Below, piece by piece: positions 17,201 through 25,754 of a DNA stretch of 64,000 nt. The DNA comes from Enterococcus sp. DIV0212c (GTDB lineage: Bacteria > Bacillota > Bacilli > Lactobacillales > Enterococcaceae): positions 1 through 64,000 of the forward strand of contig NZ_JAFREN010000029.1 in the NCBI RefSeq assembly GCF_017377505.1, in the 5' to 3' direction. Below the pieces are notes generated by a model. That model made no database searches and was not told where the DNA came from. It saw only the letters and a list, made by a program, of their open reading frames with translations. Made by a program: the position numbers and the translations under genes. Each line of letters begins with the position of its first letter. The stretch's first letter is position 1.

Positions 17201-17308
17201 ACCTTCGGAGAAAAAAGTGAGCAAAAAATTTATGCAGAACTTTCTCCAACTATGAACAAAGGGCACTACCAAGGAACGATTTCTTGGAATCTGATGGATG
17301 TACCATAA
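14210..17308 (+). CDS. Large WxL-domain cell-surface protein
   Basis: 1032 residues from a GTG preceded by GAGGTGG. A Sec signal peptide ends near MHVFAE. A Ser/Thr/Glu-rich linker spans about residues 145-205. Lectin-like and repeated beta domains fill the middle. The C-terminus carries both WxL motifs: SWSLQVSGE, and YQGTISWNLMDVP at the very end. WxL domains attach proteins non-covalently to peptidoglycan. It is the first gene of the WxL/WxL/DUF916 cluster and may be an adhesin or a scaffold for surface complexes. It has no LPXTG anchor. Confidence 0.9.
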   Translation: MRFVKRFNLWMVILFLVISPLSQSTMHVFAETLSEQATYLKIHKNEQAVVMLPQIISGQQVTIKAETPIDVTALEQERSILNLSTNEDMRSVSFSYEGVDPFELYFEVDQVNEQELIVEQNGEVTTYQLQLDESFAETSPIESNSNETQETNQESSDTSSIVETSETTEMTETETSSGLDSSTSTEAEVTATSESATSTKKNTHTPETRSGDLMSEISADREAGWKVQLDKQSLLSTPLSSGSQVSYGFATEEDLFLTNIFLTTKKGQRVDYRNESNSSSSRGIRFYSFEKAGEYSAVEKVALSAVSIKDNQIRGYGEFTLDHNLIYSYKVVVRVTLSSNPSTGDIQKQIEIKRVDKPLLGDPQPMNVGFSEIVDTKLNGRDSADVAYIGNGRGLSIENDPYKVLFKVNEENSAGTNPDKWGAAKGTYLDLSIGIHWWYRYAEPGDFFKNHSIIGGEVHGLEDKNGQPGEIVDHFSDSAIAMMWNKQKVKPQETRLMSYTIHLDEISKPEIKLQSDIPASLLEGKNLEKISGSVESDRSNTMNMLYAIDEGDYTKFAEIVNENKGEKHQWSIDKINLSSYKAGKHTLTLLAQDSDGNLSEKVTRTFRIISKDTKYVFDSTVTNTNGLLSKVHPGDRLHYEIYLENRGKNIYFRWENEFSKYLKLDEKSIHIENKREPKPNIQIKDQIITYEGATALNEAVTFSFDAIVKDESLGIKLASIVNKASFYERDSSTKPLVKSEISLANEGTVTNFPKPYLDGQLLNKEIKEDDELVFEGKIGNSTIVKDTEAGAWKQVQYVFPEEEGLVLKEIQVLDKNNQPLPDSQVESGIVSENDEKQIKNNYQRMAIARFKKDILPQEEYHIRVKATAAKDSSKLKEAITVHTSAFGTDKTEEDIEVAKEIKIPKVQPKEMLTIADVTGEMNFGELTIKRETQKKYAEDLSIKIQDTRVGSNSWSLQVSGEIKNESGDLLPLFFEEGKQKQSLETGIIISHKGMKELTFGEKSEQKIYAELSPTMNKGHYQGTISWNLMDVP

Positions 17309-17408
17309 AAAGTGAACATTCATTATAGTCGTTTTCAATTAGATAGAACAGATAGTTTCTATCGTTAAAATAATTAAGTAGTTAAACACAATTAGGAGGA
17401 ATTTTATT

Positions 17409-18035
17409 ATGAAAACAAGTACATTAACAGCAGGAATGATTTTATTAGCAGTAGGAAGTATGTTTGCAGTAACAGCACATGCAGAGGAAGCACCAACTAA
17501 AAAAGCAACAACAAAAGCTGAAGCCTCAGTTAAAGGTGGAGATTTGTATTTAACAGATTTTACCAATAATGTAAATTTTGATTTTGACCTAAACGATGCA
17601 GTAACAACAAATGAACACGGAAATACAGTGATCAATTCAACAATCAAGTCTAAACCAATGGAAAATGAATCAGGAATCATCCAAGGTCAAGTAGTCGATT
17701 TATTAGGTTCTAACGAAAAATGGACATTGAATGTAAAATTATCAGCGTTTGTTAACACAGAAAACAAAGAACAAACACTTGCTTCACCATTGATTGAAGG
17801 GTCAAAAATTTTAGGGCAAGAAGCGCCTAGAGCAGAAGCTGACTTAATAAGTATCGATCAAGTAGGAACAAACATTGTTTCAGATGGCGAAACAACTGGA
17901 TTAGGCGTTAATACGATCGGATTATCTAATGCAATGATGTCATTTGGCTATACAAATAACAAAAAAGTCGTTGCTGGAGATTATACTGGTGAAATCAACT
18001 GGAACTTAGTTGATGCAGAAACCGGTCAAGAGTAA
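17409..18035 (+). CDS. Small WxL-domain surface protein
   Basis: 208 residues: a signal peptide cleaved after VTAHA, then a single WxL domain (KWTLNVKLSAF, and YTGEINWNLVDAE near the end). AGGAGG precedes the ATG. It is the typical small WxL member, expected on the cell wall in a complex with the large WxL protein and the DUF916 protein of the same cluster. A short inverted repeat (GATAG/CTATC) lies in the 100-bp gap before it. Confidence 0.93.
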   Translation: MKTSTLTAGMILLAVGSMFAVTAHAEEAPTKKATTKAEASVKGGDLYLTDFTNNVNFDFDLNDAVTTNEHGNTVINSTIKSKPMENESGIIQGQVVDLLGSNEKWTLNVKLSAFVNTENKEQTLASPLIEGSKILGQEAPRAEADLISIDQVGTNIVSDGETTGLGVNTIGLSNAMMSFGYTNNKKVVAGDYTGEINWNLVDAETGQE

Positions 18036-18095
18036 GACAAAAAATTTCGTCAGACATAGTAATAGTTGGCTGTCTAAGTAGATAGCGTGGATTGT

Positions 18096-18131
18096 TTGAA
18101 GTGGCTGGAAGTTTTATCTTAGTCACTTCAA
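18096..18131 (+). other. Hairpin without T run between the small WxL and DUF916 genes
   Basis: TTGAAGTG (18096-18103) pairs with CACTTCAA (18124-18131). The lack of a T run argues against a terminator; it may stabilise the upstream mRNA, so that more WxL than DUF916 protein is made. Confidence 0.45.
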
Positions 18132-18189
18132 GCATATCCGTACATAAGTCAAAGTCACTCACATTGTTTTGTAGAAAGGAACAGCTATA

Positions 18190-19212
18190 ATGAAAAAAAT
18201 ACTAGGAATTTTAAGTGCAATTTTTATTTTTGGGATGCTTAACGGAAATGTAGCTTTTGCTGAAGAAATGACCTACTCAGTTCAAGCTATTTTACCTGAG
18301 AATCAAAAGACAGACGTTAGCTATTTTCATTTAAATATGAAACCCTCAGAAAAACAAGAGCTAAAATTAAAGCTTATCAATTATGCAGATCAACCATCTA
18401 AGATTGCAGTTACACCTAGAGATGCCTTTACGAATAACAATGGAATGGTTGATTATAGTGTGGAGAATCCGCCGCTAGATAAAACCATGAAGCATGCATT
18501 TACTAATTTGGTTTCAAAAAAACAGGTCGTTACATTAAATCCTAAGGAAGAAAAAGAAATCACTTTTCAGTTGGAGATGCCTGCTGATACTTTTGATGGC
18601 GAAATTCTTGGAGGATTCTTTGTGCAAGAAGTAGATGGAAAAGCGACTTCTGAAAATTCGGATGAACCCAAAAAAGAACAAAAAAATGCATCTGGTGTTC
18701 AATTATCTAATCGTTTTTCATATACGATCGGCGTAAAATTAAGTGAAACAGACCGCATAGTAAAGCCAGAAATTCAACTTGGTGAAGCTAAAGCTGGCTT
18801 AGCAAATGGGCGGACAGCGTTCCTAGCTACATTAAGAAATGTTCAGAGTGCGACATTAAAAAATGCTACTATTGAAGGAAAAGTCTATCAAAAAGATAAC
18901 TTGGTTTATACAACTAAAAAAGAGAAATTAGCAATGGCTCCTCATTCTGTATTTGATTACAATATTTCTTTGGACAATGAAGAGTTTCGTGCAGGAGAAT
19001 ATACAGTCAAGTTAACTGTTACAAGTGGTGAAGAGAAGTGGGCATTTACAAAAGAGTTTGATGTCGAGAAAAAAGAGGCAGAGAAATTAAACAATGAAGC
19101 TGTGGATGTTGTGAAACAACCAACTAATTATTGGCCATGGGTTGTAGCTGGAATGAGCGCTATCTTAGTTGGATTACTAGGGTATATTGTTTATCAAAAA
19201 AAACATAAATAA
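18190..19212 (+). CDS. DUF916/DUF3324 WxL-interacting protein
   Basis: 340 residues: a signal peptide ending NVAFA, DUF916 (about residues 28-150), DUF3324 (about 165-295), one C-terminal membrane helix (YWPWVVAGMSAILVGLLGYIVYQ) and a short basic tail. In this family the first two domains bind the WxL partner and peptidoglycan while the helix anchors the complex. It is the last gene of the cluster and ends in a terminator. Confidence 0.94.
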   Translation: MKKILGILSAIFIFGMLNGNVAFAEEMTYSVQAILPENQKTDVSYFHLNMKPSEKQELKLKLINYADQPSKIAVTPRDAFTNNNGMVDYSVENPPLDKTMKHAFTNLVSKKQVVTLNPKEEKEITFQLEMPADTFDGEILGGFFVQEVDGKATSENSDEPKKEQKNASGVQLSNRFSYTIGVKLSETDRIVKPEIQLGEAKAGLANGRTAFLATLRNVQSATLKNATIEGKVYQKDNLVYTTKKEKLAMAPHSVFDYNISLDNEEFRAGEYTVKLTVTSGEEKWAFTKEFDVEKKEAEKLNNEAVDVVKQPTNYWPWVVAGMSAILVGLLGYIVYQKKHK

Positions 19213-19213
19213 A

Positions 19214-19258
19214 AGAAACCGTCGTAAATTTTGAGAGATTTACGACGGTTTCTTTTTC
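19214..19258. terminator. Bidirectional terminator
   Basis: A perfect 16-bp stem, AGAAACCGTCGTAAAT (19214-19229) with ATTTACGACGGTTTCT (19238-19253), followed by T residues. It separates converging genes. Confidence 0.92.
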
Positions 19259-19284
19259 TATTGTTAAGTATATTGATAGAGTAC

Positions 19285-19620
19285 TTAAAATGCTGCAATT
19301 CCATCAATTTCAACTTTAAAATCAGGATCGATCAATCCGGCAACAACAACTAATGTAGAAGTAGGTTTTGACTCACCCACAAAGGTTGTTAATTGTTTTC
19401 TAACGCCTGGTAGATAAGAAATATCGGTAATATAAATCGTGATTTTTACCAAATCATCTACGGTTAAATTATTTTCATCTAAAGCTTCTGTAATTTTTCC
19501 TAGCACAATCTCTGTTTGCTCTTCTATATTTTGGGGTGTGTGACCTTCTTTACTTGGAGTTTGGCCTGAGATATATAGCGACTTGTTGTTAGCAATTTTT
19601 GTGTTTTGATAAATTTGCAT
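19285..19620 (-). CDS. RidA/YjgF-family protein with altered active-site loop
   Basis: 111 residues, shorter than RidA's usual 125 or so, with the family's ISGQTP and VKITIYITD blocks and the C-terminal VEIDGIAAF. RidA deaminases carry PARS, whose Arg binds the imine substrate; here the loop reads KPTSTLVVV, so the Arg is replaced by Ser. It is therefore probably not a classical enamine/imine deaminase and may bind a different ligand. It stands alone next to the N-glycan importer genes. Confidence 0.85.
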   Translation of the reverse strand: MQIYQNTKIANNKSLYISGQTPSKEGHTPQNIEEQTEIVLGKITEALDENNLTVDDLVKITIYITDISYLPGVRKQLTTFVGESKPTSTLVVVAGLIDPDFKVEIDGIAAF

Positions 19621-19763
19621 GTAGGTTCCTCCATTCGAGTTGATAAGTTAATTGTATCATACTTGAAGAAAAGCTATTGGATAGGGGAATTTTTTGGTTC
19701 ATTTTAGTTAACATCTATATTTTCTATAAGAATACCTATATTTTGTTTATTCCTATAATTTTT

Positions 19764-19777
19764 TGAAAGCGCTACAA
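19764..19777 (+). promoter_or_regulatory. cre-like site before the sugar ABC operon
   Basis: TGAAAGCGCTACAA matches 12 of 14 positions of the cre consensus TGWAANCGNTNWCA, 38 bp before the first permease gene. It suggests CcpA control. Confidence 0.55.
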
Positions 19778-19814
19778 TTCTATTGTAGACAATTTGATGA
19801 AAGGAGTTGGGGAA

Positions 19815-20762
19815 ATGAAGAAGAAGTCAAAGAGCTCTCTGTTCTTTACGAACATATGGCGGTATAAAGCGCTGATCCTAATGGCAATCCCAGCGATGAT
19901 TTGGATGATTTTTTTCTTTTATATTCCAGTATTGACTAATGTGGTAGCTTTTAAGGATTTCCATATTTCACCAGATGGATTTATCGCTAGTTTGAAAGAG
20001 AGTCCTTGGGTTGGCTTAGAGAATTTCAAGTTTTTATTTTCTTCTAATGATGCCTTTTTGATTACGAAAAATACAGTGTTGTACAACGTGACGTTTATTA
20101 CATTAAACCTTGTCATTTCTGTATTTTTTGCAATCGTGATGAGTGAATTGCGGAATAAACGTTTGGTAAAAGTCTATCAAACGATGTCTCTTTTGCCGTA
20201 CTTCTTATCTTGGGTTATTATTGGGTATTTTGTTTATGCCTTTTTAAGTCCAGACAAAGGGATTTTCAATCAGTGGATTTCAAGTCGTGGAGGAACGCCG
20301 ATCAATTGGTACAGTGAAGCGAAATATTGGCCGTTCATCTTAGTCTTTATCGGAACATGGAAAGGAATCGGCTATAATAGTATCATTTATTTTGCTTCTG
20401 TTATGGGAATCGATCCGACTTATTATGAGGCTGCGATGGTGGATGGTGCCAGCAAGTGGCAGCAAATCAAAAATGTGACGATTCCTCAATTGTTACCGTT
20501 GATGACCATTATGACGATTTTAGCTGTGGGAAATATTTTTAGAGCAGATTTTGGTTTGTTCTATAATGTTCCGCGAAACTCAGGTTCGTTGTATCAGGTT
20601 ACGTCTGTTTTGGATACATATATCTTTAACGGCTTGACCGCTACCGGAGATATCGGGATGACAGCAGCTGCTGGGTTATATCAGTCAACAGTCGGTTTTG
20701 TCTTGCTGATGGTCACAAATGGAATCGTTCGTCGATTCGACAATGACTCGGCATTATTCTAA
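19815..20762 (+). CDS. Sugar ABC transporter permease 1 (LplB/NgtP1-like)
   Basis: 315 residues from the ATG at 19815 (AGGAG 8 nt before); starts at 19794-19797 lie upstream of that ribosome site. About six membrane helices, and the binding-protein-dependent permease loop EAAMVDGASKWQQIKNVTIPQL that docks the ATPase. It resembles the LplB family (polysaccharide/oligosaccharide importers). The partner permease and binding lipoprotein follow. Gene context points to N-glycan oligosaccharides as substrate. Confidence 0.92.
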   Translation: MKKKSKSSLFFTNIWRYKALILMAIPAMIWMIFFFYIPVLTNVVAFKDFHISPDGFIASLKESPWVGLENFKFLFSSNDAFLITKNTVLYNVTFITLNLVISVFFAIVMSELRNKRLVKVYQTMSLLPYFLSWVIIGYFVYAFLSPDKGIFNQWISSRGGTPINWYSEAKYWPFILVFIGTWKGIGYNSIIYFASVMGIDPTYYEAAMVDGASKWQQIKNVTIPQLLPLMTIMTILAVGNIFRADFGLFYNVPRNSGSLYQVTSVLDTYIFNGLTATGDIGMTAAAGLYQSTVGFVLLMVTNGIVRRFDNDSALF

Positions 20763-20777
20763 GGAGGAGTGAAAACA

Positions 20778-21698
20778 TTGAGGAAAAAGCCAGTTTCAAA
20801 AGTAACAATTCGTTCGTTTAATAAACCAGTTAACTTCTTTTTTAATATTTTGATCGCTGTTTTTGCTCTATCTTGTATTTTGCCGTTCTTGTTTGTTGTG
20901 GCGATCTCACTTACTAATGAAACAGCGCTAGCAGCGAACGGTTATAGTTTTTGGCCTAAGGAATTTAGTTTGTTCGGCTATACTTATTTATTTGATCAAA
21001 TGCAAGATAAGATTTTTCAAGCGTTATTTGTGACAATTTTTGTGACAGTGGTGGGAACGTTGATCAATAGTACGGCGACATCACTATATGCTTATGTGAT
21101 TTCAAGATCTAATTTTCCATTTCGCCGTTTTTTTACTGTGTTTTGTTTGATTACGATGCTGTTTTCACCAGGGATGGTAGCGAATTATATCGTGACAGTT
21201 AATTTGCTTCATTTAAGAGATACGGTTTGGGCGTTGATTTTGCCAATGGCGGTCAGTCCGTTTAATATTATTGTGATGCGAACCTTTTTCAAACGTTCAG
21301 TGTCTGATTCGATTATTGAATCAGCTCGAATCGATGGTGCTTCTGAGATGCGGATTTTTATTCAAATCGTGTTACCGCTAGCAGTGCCAGGGATTGCAAC
21401 AATTAGTTTATTTGCTGCTTTAGGCTATTGGAATGATTGGTTTAATGCACTCTTATATATTCAAAAAGATAGCTTAGTTCCATTACAATATTTATTGATG
21501 AAGATTCAAAATAATATTCAATATCTGACTCAAAATGCTGGAGCTAGCAGTCAATTATCTGGCGGGATGGCGGCAATACCAGGAGAATCTGCTAGAATGG
21601 CGATCGTCGTTATTTCGACATTACCAATTGCGATCAGTTATCCATTTTTCCAAAAGTATTTTGTCAAAGGGTTAACGATTGGCGGAGTTAAGGAATAA
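20778..21698 (+). CDS. Sugar ABC transporter permease 2 (LplC/NgtP2-like)
   Basis: 306 residues from a TTG at 20778, 9 nt after AAGGAGG. A GTG at 20769 touches the ribosome site and is unlikely. About six membrane helices, with the ATPase-docking loop ESARIDGASEMRIFIQIVLPLAVPG. It starts 16 nt after the first permease. It forms the inner-membrane channel with it. No ATPase gene lies in the operon. Confidence 0.92.
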   Translation: MRKKPVSKVTIRSFNKPVNFFFNILIAVFALSCILPFLFVVAISLTNETALAANGYSFWPKEFSLFGYTYLFDQMQDKIFQALFVTIFVTVVGTLINSTATSLYAYVISRSNFPFRRFFTVFCLITMLFSPGMVANYIVTVNLLHLRDTVWALILPMAVSPFNIIVMRTFFKRSVSDSIIESARIDGASEMRIFIQIVLPLAVPGIATISLFAALGYWNDWFNALLYIQKDSLVPLQYLLMKIQNNIQYLTQNAGASSQLSGGMAAIPGESARMAIVVISTLPIAISYPFFQKYFVKGLTIGGVKE

Positions 21699-21724
21699 AA
21701 TATAGGAAATGAGGACGAAGAGAA

Positions 21725-23188
21725 ATGAAGACGTGGAAAAAAGTAGTCGGTTTAAGTACAGCAGTGGTTCTTTTAGGTGCGTTAACAGCATGTGGTGGCA
21801 GTAAAGAAAAAACTGACGGGAGCAGTAAAAAAGCGGATGAAAATACGTTATTGATGTATCAAATCGGGGATAAACCTGATAACTATGATGCATTGATGGA
21901 AGTTGCTAATAAGAAAATTGAAGAGAAAACAGGTGTTAAACTAAACATTCAGTATATTGGGTGGGGCGATTACAAGAAAAAAATGAGCGTTATTGTGTCC
22001 TCTGGTGAAAATTATGATATTGCCTTTGCAGATAGTTATGTACCAAATGCACAAAAAGGAGCCTATGCGGATTTAACTGAACTAGCACCTAAGTTTGCTA
22101 AAGATGCCTATGATCAATTAGATGAAGCGTATATCAAAGGAAATTTAGTAGACGGTAAACTATATGCCTTTCCAGTGAATGGCAATGTTTACTCGCAACA
22201 AGTGTTGACGTTTAACAAGCAATATTTAGATAAATATAATTTATCAATCGATGATGTCAAAACGTATAAAGATGCCGAAAGTGTGTTGAAAACATTCCAT
22301 GAAAAAGAACCGAATATCGCAGCATTTGCGATTGGTCAAGGTTTTAAAGCACAAGGGGATTTTGATTTCCCAATTGGAAATGACTATCCATTTGCTGTCG
22401 ACTTAAATGGCGATACTAAAAAAATCATCAACCAATATGAAAACAAAGATTTTATGGAAGTTTTAAAAACAATGCATAAATGGTATCAAGCAGGCTACAT
22501 TCCATCCGATGCGGCAACAAGTAATACGGAGTTTCCATTAGAAGGAAACACATGGTTTATTCGTCAAGAAACACAAGGTCCTTACGATTATGGTGATACG
22601 ATTTTAAGTAATGCTGCAGGACAAGAATTAGTATCCAAAGCCTTTACCACACCGCTTAAATCAAGTGATCAAGCTCGAATGGCAAACTTTGTAGTCTCAA
22701 ATACATCTAAAAATAAAGAAAAAGCTGTAGAAGTTTTAGGTCAAATCAATAGTGATCCAGAATTACTAAATGGTTTAGTTTGGGGTATCGAAGGCGAAGC
22801 TTGGGAAAAAATTCCTGGTAAAGAGGATAAAATCAAGCTATTAGATGGCTATAAACCAAACACGCACTTACCTGCATGGAATACTGGAAATAATAAAATT
22901 CTTTATACGCAAGATACTATCACAGATGAAATGATCAAAGAACGTGACGAATCGATTGCTAAAGCAGAGACGTCTCCGATTTTAGGGTTCAACTTTGTAA
23001 CATCGAATGTAAAAACAGAGATGAGTAATATAGCCAACGTTATGAGCCAATATTTGGATGGCTTAAATACAGGAACCGTTGACCCAGAAGAAACTGTTCC
23101 TAAACTAAAAGAAGCGCTTGTTAATGCTGGTTACGACAAAGTTATGACTGAGATGCAAAAACAATACGATGAGTTTTTGAAAAAATAA
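21725..23188 (+). CDS. Extracellular solute-binding lipoprotein (LplA/NgtS-like)
   Basis: 487 residues. The lipobox LTAC places the lipidated Cys at residue 23, followed by a GGS-K linker. The rest is a cluster-D type sugar-binding protein with motifs such as YQIGDKPDNYDALMEVANKKIEEKTG and a long C-terminal helical end. It captures the oligosaccharide for the two permeases. Order and company match the pneumococcal N-glycan importer NgtS-P1-P2. A hairpin terminator follows. Confidence 0.92.
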   Translation: MKTWKKVVGLSTAVVLLGALTACGGSKEKTDGSSKKADENTLLMYQIGDKPDNYDALMEVANKKIEEKTGVKLNIQYIGWGDYKKKMSVIVSSGENYDIAFADSYVPNAQKGAYADLTELAPKFAKDAYDQLDEAYIKGNLVDGKLYAFPVNGNVYSQQVLTFNKQYLDKYNLSIDDVKTYKDAESVLKTFHEKEPNIAAFAIGQGFKAQGDFDFPIGNDYPFAVDLNGDTKKIINQYENKDFMEVLKTMHKWYQAGYIPSDAATSNTEFPLEGNTWFIRQETQGPYDYGDTILSNAAGQELVSKAFTTPLKSSDQARMANFVVSNTSKNKEKAVEVLGQINSDPELLNGLVWGIEGEAWEKIPGKEDKIKLLDGYKPNTHLPAWNTGNNKILYTQDTITDEMIKERDESIAKAETSPILGFNFVTSNVKTEMSNIANVMSQYLDGLNTGTVDPEETVPKLKEALVNAGYDKVMTEMQKQYDEFLKK

Positions 23189-23205
23189 AACAGGTATAAT
23201 CCGTG

Positions 23206-23249
23206 GAACCAAGTGATTCGATGATGCATCGTTTTTGCTTGGTTCTTTT
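23206..23249 (+). terminator. Terminator after the binding-lipoprotein gene
   Basis: GAACCAAG (23206-23213) pairs with CTTGGTTC (23238-23245) around an inner CGATG/CATCG stem, followed by T residues. Confidence 0.75.
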
Positions 23250-23267
23250 ATCAAAAAAATAATATTC

Positions 23268-23295
23268 TTGTTAAACTGCGTAGTTCTATTATAAG
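23268..23295 (+). promoter_or_regulatory. Promoter of the yesL-yesM-yesN operon
   Basis: TTGTTA (23268-23273), 16-bp spacer, TATAAG (23290-23295). Confidence 0.5.
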
Positions 23296-23369
23296 CAGCG
23301 GTTTTTTTATTTGGAATATCGGCCACAGTTATTTATTATACTAATAGAGATGTAGAAAGGAAGAGCTAG

Positions 23370-23984
23370 ATGGTTGGAAAAGCGTTAGAAACGTTATTCA
23401 TTAAAATTTGGGTCATTGTAAAATTAAATTTATTCTTTTGGTTATTCAGCTGTTGCGGCCTGCTTATAGCTGGGATTGGTCCAGCTTTGAAAACGGTCAA
23501 TGAATTATTTACTAGTCACGCATTTAATTATAAAGAAATTACCTTGAAAGAAGGCTGGAGTAGTTTTAAAAATAATTTTATCAGAGGAAATATTTTATTC
23601 TATGCAACGATTCTGTTGTTAGTAATGTTGGCATACAATTTGTTTTTATCCGTTCAAATCCAAGGCTTGGCTTTTTTGATGATCGATTTTCTTTTAGTTT
23701 TTGCGATGATCTACGGGATTGTTACGTATCAATACATGTTACTGTTAGATAGTTATTATGAAATCGGTTTAAAAAACTTATTGAAACTAGCGTTTATTTC
23801 AACGTTATCTAATTTTACAAATCTCTTGAAAATTGCAATCGGTATAAGTTTGATCTTATTTGTTACGTGGAAGTTCAAAGGATTGATTTTGTTTGGCACC
23901 TTTTCTATGATTCAAATTTGGAGCTTTACAGCAACAAAGTCATGGCGGCAAACGATCGATCAACGATTGGAACTTCATGCGTAA
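23370..23984 (+). CDS. YesL-like DUF624 membrane protein
   Basis: 204 residues with about five hydrophobic helices and the family's N-terminal pattern LNLFFWLFSCCGLLIAGIGPA. DUF624 proteins accompany Lpl-type sugar importers and YesMN two-component systems; their function is not established. The gene overlaps the sensor kinase start by 8 nt. Confidence 0.88.
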   Translation: MVGKALETLFIKIWVIVKLNLFFWLFSCCGLLIAGIGPALKTVNELFTSHAFNYKEITLKEGWSSFKNNFIRGNILFYATILLLVMLAYNLFLSVQIQGLAFLMIDFLLVFAMIYGIVTYQYMLLLDSYYEIGLKNLLKLAFISTLSNFTNLLKIAIGISLILFVTWKFKGLILFGTFSMIQIWSFTATKSWRQTIDQRLELHA

Positions 23985-25707
23985 AAAGAAACCTTCTTCC
24001 TTTAGTGAAAAGACCTTACTAAACCGATTACTGAAAAATTATGCGTTGATTTTAGTTTCACTGATCTTGATCGGTATGGGCAGTATTGGCATGAATACCT
24101 ATTGGCAATCGATGGGAAGAGGGGAAATTACGGCGCAAGAAGCTGTAGATACGATTAGCCGATCGATCAATGATAAGAATTTGCAAGGAAAAACCATGTT
24201 GAATGGTCTGACAGAGAATCAAGAGAAAATTAACAATTTAAATCGGTACATGGATACGTCCATTTCAAATTATTTGAATTATTCGTATGATCAACAATTG
24301 GAAACTGGAAATTATTTATTTTTACCTGGGCAAGTAAAAAATTTTTATACTATGTATGATAATATCGAATCGATCATCATGGTATTGAACAATTATAATG
24401 ATTATTATCTTTCTACATCGCAGGATAAGAGTGGAAAGAAAATCAGTGGGACGCCTCGTTTAAACAATAAATTTTATTTAGCTTACCCAATTACGAATCC
24501 TGTTACGTTAGAAGTGCTGGGCAGTTTTTATGTTGAATTTTCTCAAAAAGATATTATCGACAGTTTAACCCATTTAACGACTTTTGAAGGATTGTCAGCC
24601 TATGTGTTTTCGAACACTGGGTATCAATTGTTAACGTATACTGAAAAAGACAACAGCTTAGATCAGCAACTGATTCAGCAGAAAATGAAAGAAACATCAG
24701 CATTGCCGATTCAAAAATTGATGGAAGATAATATATTAGAGCATCTACAAACGACAAGTGGGTTTGATATTTTAGTGACGGTCTCTAAAGAAAAAATCCT
24801 GACACATGTTCTTTTTGATTTGCGTATTTTGATGTTGGGTGGTTTGGTGCTGATTTTATTGTTGCTCTATTTACTTTATCGAACATTTACTAAGTATTCT
24901 CAGCAAGTCGATATTATTATGGGATCAATGGCCCTTGTTTCTGAAGGAGACTTGAATACACGAATCAATGATCAAGAGACTCAGTTTGAACTAAAAGAGC
25001 TCTCAAGAGGGATCAACACGATGCTGGATAATATTGAGCAATATATTGCGGATATTTATAAATTAGAAATCAAGCAGCAAGATGCGCATATGCGTGCGTT
25101 ACAGTCACAAATCAGCCCGCATTTTTTATACAATACATTGGAGTATATTCGCATGTATGCATTAAGCGAAGGCAGCGAAGAACTAGCCGATGTAGTGTAT
25201 GCATTCTCAACGTTGTTGCGTAATAACACAGATCAGGCTAAGACGACCACATTGGAAAAAGAACTGAGTTTTTGTGAAAAATATGTCTATTTGTATCAGA
25301 TGAGGTATCCAGATCGAGTGGCGTATCATTTTGAAATCGATGAAGCATTGAAGGGACTGGTTTTGCCTAAATTTTCGATTCAGCCATTGATTGAAAATTA
25401 TTTTGTCCACGGGATCGATTTTTCTCGCAATGATAATGCGATTAGTGTGAAAGCTCGTTTAGTTGATGGGCAAGTGAAAATCTTGATTCGAGATAATGGT
25501 AAAGGAATATCTCCGCAAAAACTAACTGTGATTGAAAATAAATTAAAGAGTCAGCAAATTGAATTGCATGATTCCATCGGATTACAAAATGTAAATGAAC
25601 GCCTGCGTGCCTATTTTGGTTCGACCTTTTTGATGACGATTACCCCAAATGAAATCAAAGGAATTGTTATTGAGCTTTCATTCAACGATTCTATTTCTCA
25701 AGACTAA
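23977..25707 (+). CDS. YesM-like sensor histidine kinase
   Basis: 576 residues: an N-terminal membrane helix, a roughly 250-residue extracellular sensor, a second helix (about residues 280-300), HAMP (about 310-365), the His_kinase domain with the phosphoacceptor His in SQISPHFLYNTLEYIR (about residue 381), and a HATPase domain with IRDNGKGISPQKL and SIGLQNVNERL. It phosphorylates the AraC-type response regulator encoded next. Such pairs respond to oligosaccharides or to their importers. The pneumococcal counterpart (TCS07) controls N-glycan use. Confidence 0.93.
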   Translation: MRKKKPSSFSEKTLLNRLLKNYALILVSLILIGMGSIGMNTYWQSMGRGEITAQEAVDTISRSINDKNLQGKTMLNGLTENQEKINNLNRYMDTSISNYLNYSYDQQLETGNYLFLPGQVKNFYTMYDNIESIIMVLNNYNDYYLSTSQDKSGKKISGTPRLNNKFYLAYPITNPVTLEVLGSFYVEFSQKDIIDSLTHLTTFEGLSAYVFSNTGYQLLTYTEKDNSLDQQLIQQKMKETSALPIQKLMEDNILEHLQTTSGFDILVTVSKEKILTHVLFDLRILMLGGLVLILLLLYLLYRTFTKYSQQVDIIMGSMALVSEGDLNTRINDQETQFELKELSRGINTMLDNIEQYIADIYKLEIKQQDAHMRALQSQISPHFLYNTLEYIRMYALSEGSEELADVVYAFSTLLRNNTDQAKTTTLEKELSFCEKYVYLYQMRYPDRVAYHFEIDEALKGLVLPKFSIQPLIENYFVHGIDFSRNDNAISVKARLVDGQVKILIRDNGKGISPQKLTVIENKLKSQQIELHDSIGLQNVNERLRAYFGSTFLMTITPNEIKGIVIELSFNDSISQD

Positions 25708-25754
25708 ATCGCATATAAAAATGGTTAAGTAGTTCACAATAAAGGAGTGAGAGG

